Assembly (NCBI GenBank): GCA_018882545.1
Contig: VERS01000126.1
Span: forward strand, 1 to 6,590
Length of the DNA: 6,590 bases
Source of the DNA: Mycobacterium sp.
GTDB taxonomy: Bacteria; Actinomycetota; Actinomycetes; Mycobacteriales; Mycobacteriaceae
Direction of reading: 5' to 3'
Part shown: one piece after another, positions 6,149-6,590 of the stretch
How the letters are laid out: each line of letters starts with the position of its first letter
How positions within the stretch are numbered: position 1 is the first letter of the stretch
The notes under the pieces: generated by a model
The model's database searches: none
What the model was told of the DNA's origin: nothing
The model's input: only the letters and a program-made list of their open reading frames with translations
Made by a program: the position numbers and the translations under genes

Positions 6149-6226
6149 ATGCGTACGGCAACCGGTGCGGGCAATGCTTCGGTCGCTGGCTTCGCCGGTG
6201 CCGTCGCACCCTGCTGTTGTCGCTGA
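6149..6226 (+). CDS. Polycysteine leader peptide (cysteine attenuator sORF)
   Basis: A 25-codon ORF with bland Ala/Gly/Thr content ends Pro-Cys-Cys-Cys-Arg-stop; the Cys codons are TGC TGT TGT at 6212-6220. It has no ribosome-binding site but a -10 box 7 nt before its ATG, so it is probably the 5' end of a leaderless mRNA. It precedes subI, a sulfate-uptake gene whose product feeds cysteine synthesis. In M. smegmatis, leaderless polycysteine ORFs before cysteine-metabolism operons are known to act as cysteine-responsive attenuators: ribosomes pausing at the Cys codons change access to the downstream ribosome-binding site. The peptide itself probably has no role beyond sensing charged tRNA-Cys. 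Three consecutive Cys codons just before the stop, in this position, make the call strong. Confidence 0.85.
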   Translation: MRTATGAGNASVAGFAGAVAPCCCR

Positions 6227-6232
6227 CCCGCC

Positions 6233-6313
6233 CTGCCCGTCCAGAGCTGTTGGTCATCGCCGCATGTCAACCTCTCGTCTGCGGGCAGCCCTGTTCACCT
6301 GCACCGAGAAAGG
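6233..6313 (+). promoter_or_regulatory. Attenuator with two alternative RNA folds before subI
   Basis: Fold 1 pairs 6271-6285 with 6298-6313: CCT with AGG, CTCG with CGAG, then TGCGGG with CCTGCA (one G-U), 13 bp with a 2-nt bulge (AA, 6309-6310) and a small internal loop. It buries the purine-rich ribosome-binding site GAGAAAGG (6306-6313). Fold 2 pairs CTGCCCG (6233-6239) with CGGGCAG (6282-6288) and AGAG (6243-6246) with CTCT (6272-6275). It uses the same middle strand, so the folds exclude each other. Fold 2 begins 7 nt after the leader stop, within reach of a terminating ribosome but mostly free when a ribosome is held at the Cys codons. Inference: low cysteine favours fold 2 and subI translation. 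No poly-U terminator is seen, so control is probably translational. Confidence 0.6.
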
Positions 6314-6320
6314 CCCGTCG

Positions 6321-6590
6321 ATGTCGTCACCTTCCCTGCGCCGCTGGCGCACCGCCGCCGCGCTGGCCGCCGCTGTCACCGTGTTGGCCGGCTGCGGCGG
6401 CGGTAGCAGCGACGTCGTCGGCGGCGTCGCCTCCGATGCCGACACCACCCTGACGCTGGTCGCCTACGCCGTCCCCGAGCCCGGCTGGAGCAAGATCATC
6501 CCAGCCTTCGCCGCCACCGCGGAGGGCAAGGGGATCGCCGTGACGACCTCCTACGGCGCCTCCGGCGATCAGTCCCGCGCCGTGGTCGAC
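6321..6590 (+). CDS. subI: Sulfate-binding lipoprotein SubI, 5' part
   Basis: The first 90 codons are in the window. Residues 1-24 are a lipoprotein signal peptide (basic LRRWR, hydrophobic Ala-rich run, lipobox VLAGC with Cys25), followed by a Gly/Ser linker. The mature start LTLVAYAVPEPGWSKIIPAF and the later SYGASGDQSRAVVD are typical of the sulfate/thiosulfate periplasmic binding family (SubI/CysP/Sbp). The protein captures sulfate outside the membrane for an ABC importer; cysT, cysW and cysA are expected just beyond the window, as in M. tuberculosis. The ATG at 6321 has GAGAAAGG 7 nt upstream. ATG 6264 is in frame but has no ribosome-binding site and would give an over-long signal peptide. 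Translation is probably under the cysteine attenuator. Confidence 0.92.
   Translation, partial: MSSPSLRRWRTAAALAAAVTVLAGCGGGSSDVVGGVASDADTTLTLVAYAVPEPGWSKIIPAFAATAEGKGIAVTTSYGASGDQSRAVVD

Noticed and set aside
6264..6320. Upstream in-frame ATG for subI at 6264
   Set aside because: No ribosome-binding site, and the signal peptide would gain 19 polar residues; ATG 6321 has a good site and normal signal peptide length.
6227..6320. Intrinsic terminator in the subI leader
   Set aside because: Hairpins are present but no U run follows, so a translational mechanism fits better than transcription termination.
6217..6453. A 78-residue plus-strand frame with several Cys codons
   Set aside because: A TTG start without a ribosome-binding site, overlapping subI out of frame; the Cys content is GC-rich shadow, not a second leader.

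Overview
The window is high-GC actinobacterial chromosome. Gene content and order match, from memory, the Mycobacterium tuberculosis block Rv2406c-Rv2400c (CBS protein, Rv2405, lepA, lppR, Rv2402 trehalase, small membrane protein, subI) read in the opposite orientation. The protein sequences look like a non-tuberculous mycobacterium (Mycobacterium, Mycolicibacterium or a close relative). Mycobacterial expression habits support this: several TANNNT -10 boxes lie 6-7 nt before an ATG or GTG, which implies leaderless mRNAs. I see no mobile element, tRNA, rRNA or CRISPR. The block looks like conserved core genome.

Layout. 1-350 (+): 3' part of a CBS-domain protein. 362-994 (-): PemK/MazF-like protein, convergent with the CBS gene; both stop codons lie in one perfect hairpin. 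995-1108: divergent promoter region. 1109-2986 (+): lepA (elongation factor 4), which has no ATG, GTG or TTG start available before its P-loop and probably starts at AUC (or AUU) behind an AGGAG ribosome-binding site. 2991-3728 (+): lppR-like lipoprotein, coupled to lepA and possibly also using AUU. 3771-5774 (-): GH15 trehalase, convergent with lppR. 5845-6039 and 6036-6122 (+): two tiny membrane proteins overlapping by ATGA; the second has only 28 residues. 6149-6226 (+): a 25-residue leader peptide ending Cys-Cys-Cys-Arg-stop. 6227-6320: an RNA attenuator region. From 6321 to the window end (+): the sulfate-binding lipoprotein gene subI.

The most interesting part is the 3' end. A leaderless polycysteine ORF precedes the sulfate-uptake gene, and the spacer between them can fold two mutually exclusive ways. 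One fold (13 bp, 6271-6313) buries the subI ribosome-binding site. The other (7 + 4 bp, 6233-6288) captures the strand that would bury it. This suggests that cysteine shortage, sensed by ribosomes on the Cys codons, raises sulfate import. Polycysteine leaderless ORFs are known as cysteine-responsive attenuators in M. smegmatis; the specific pairing scheme here is my reading of the sequence.

The remaining genes are a loose neighbourhood rather than one pathway: translation (lepA), a PknH-like sensor-domain lipoprotein, trehalose breakdown, small membrane proteins and sulfate uptake.
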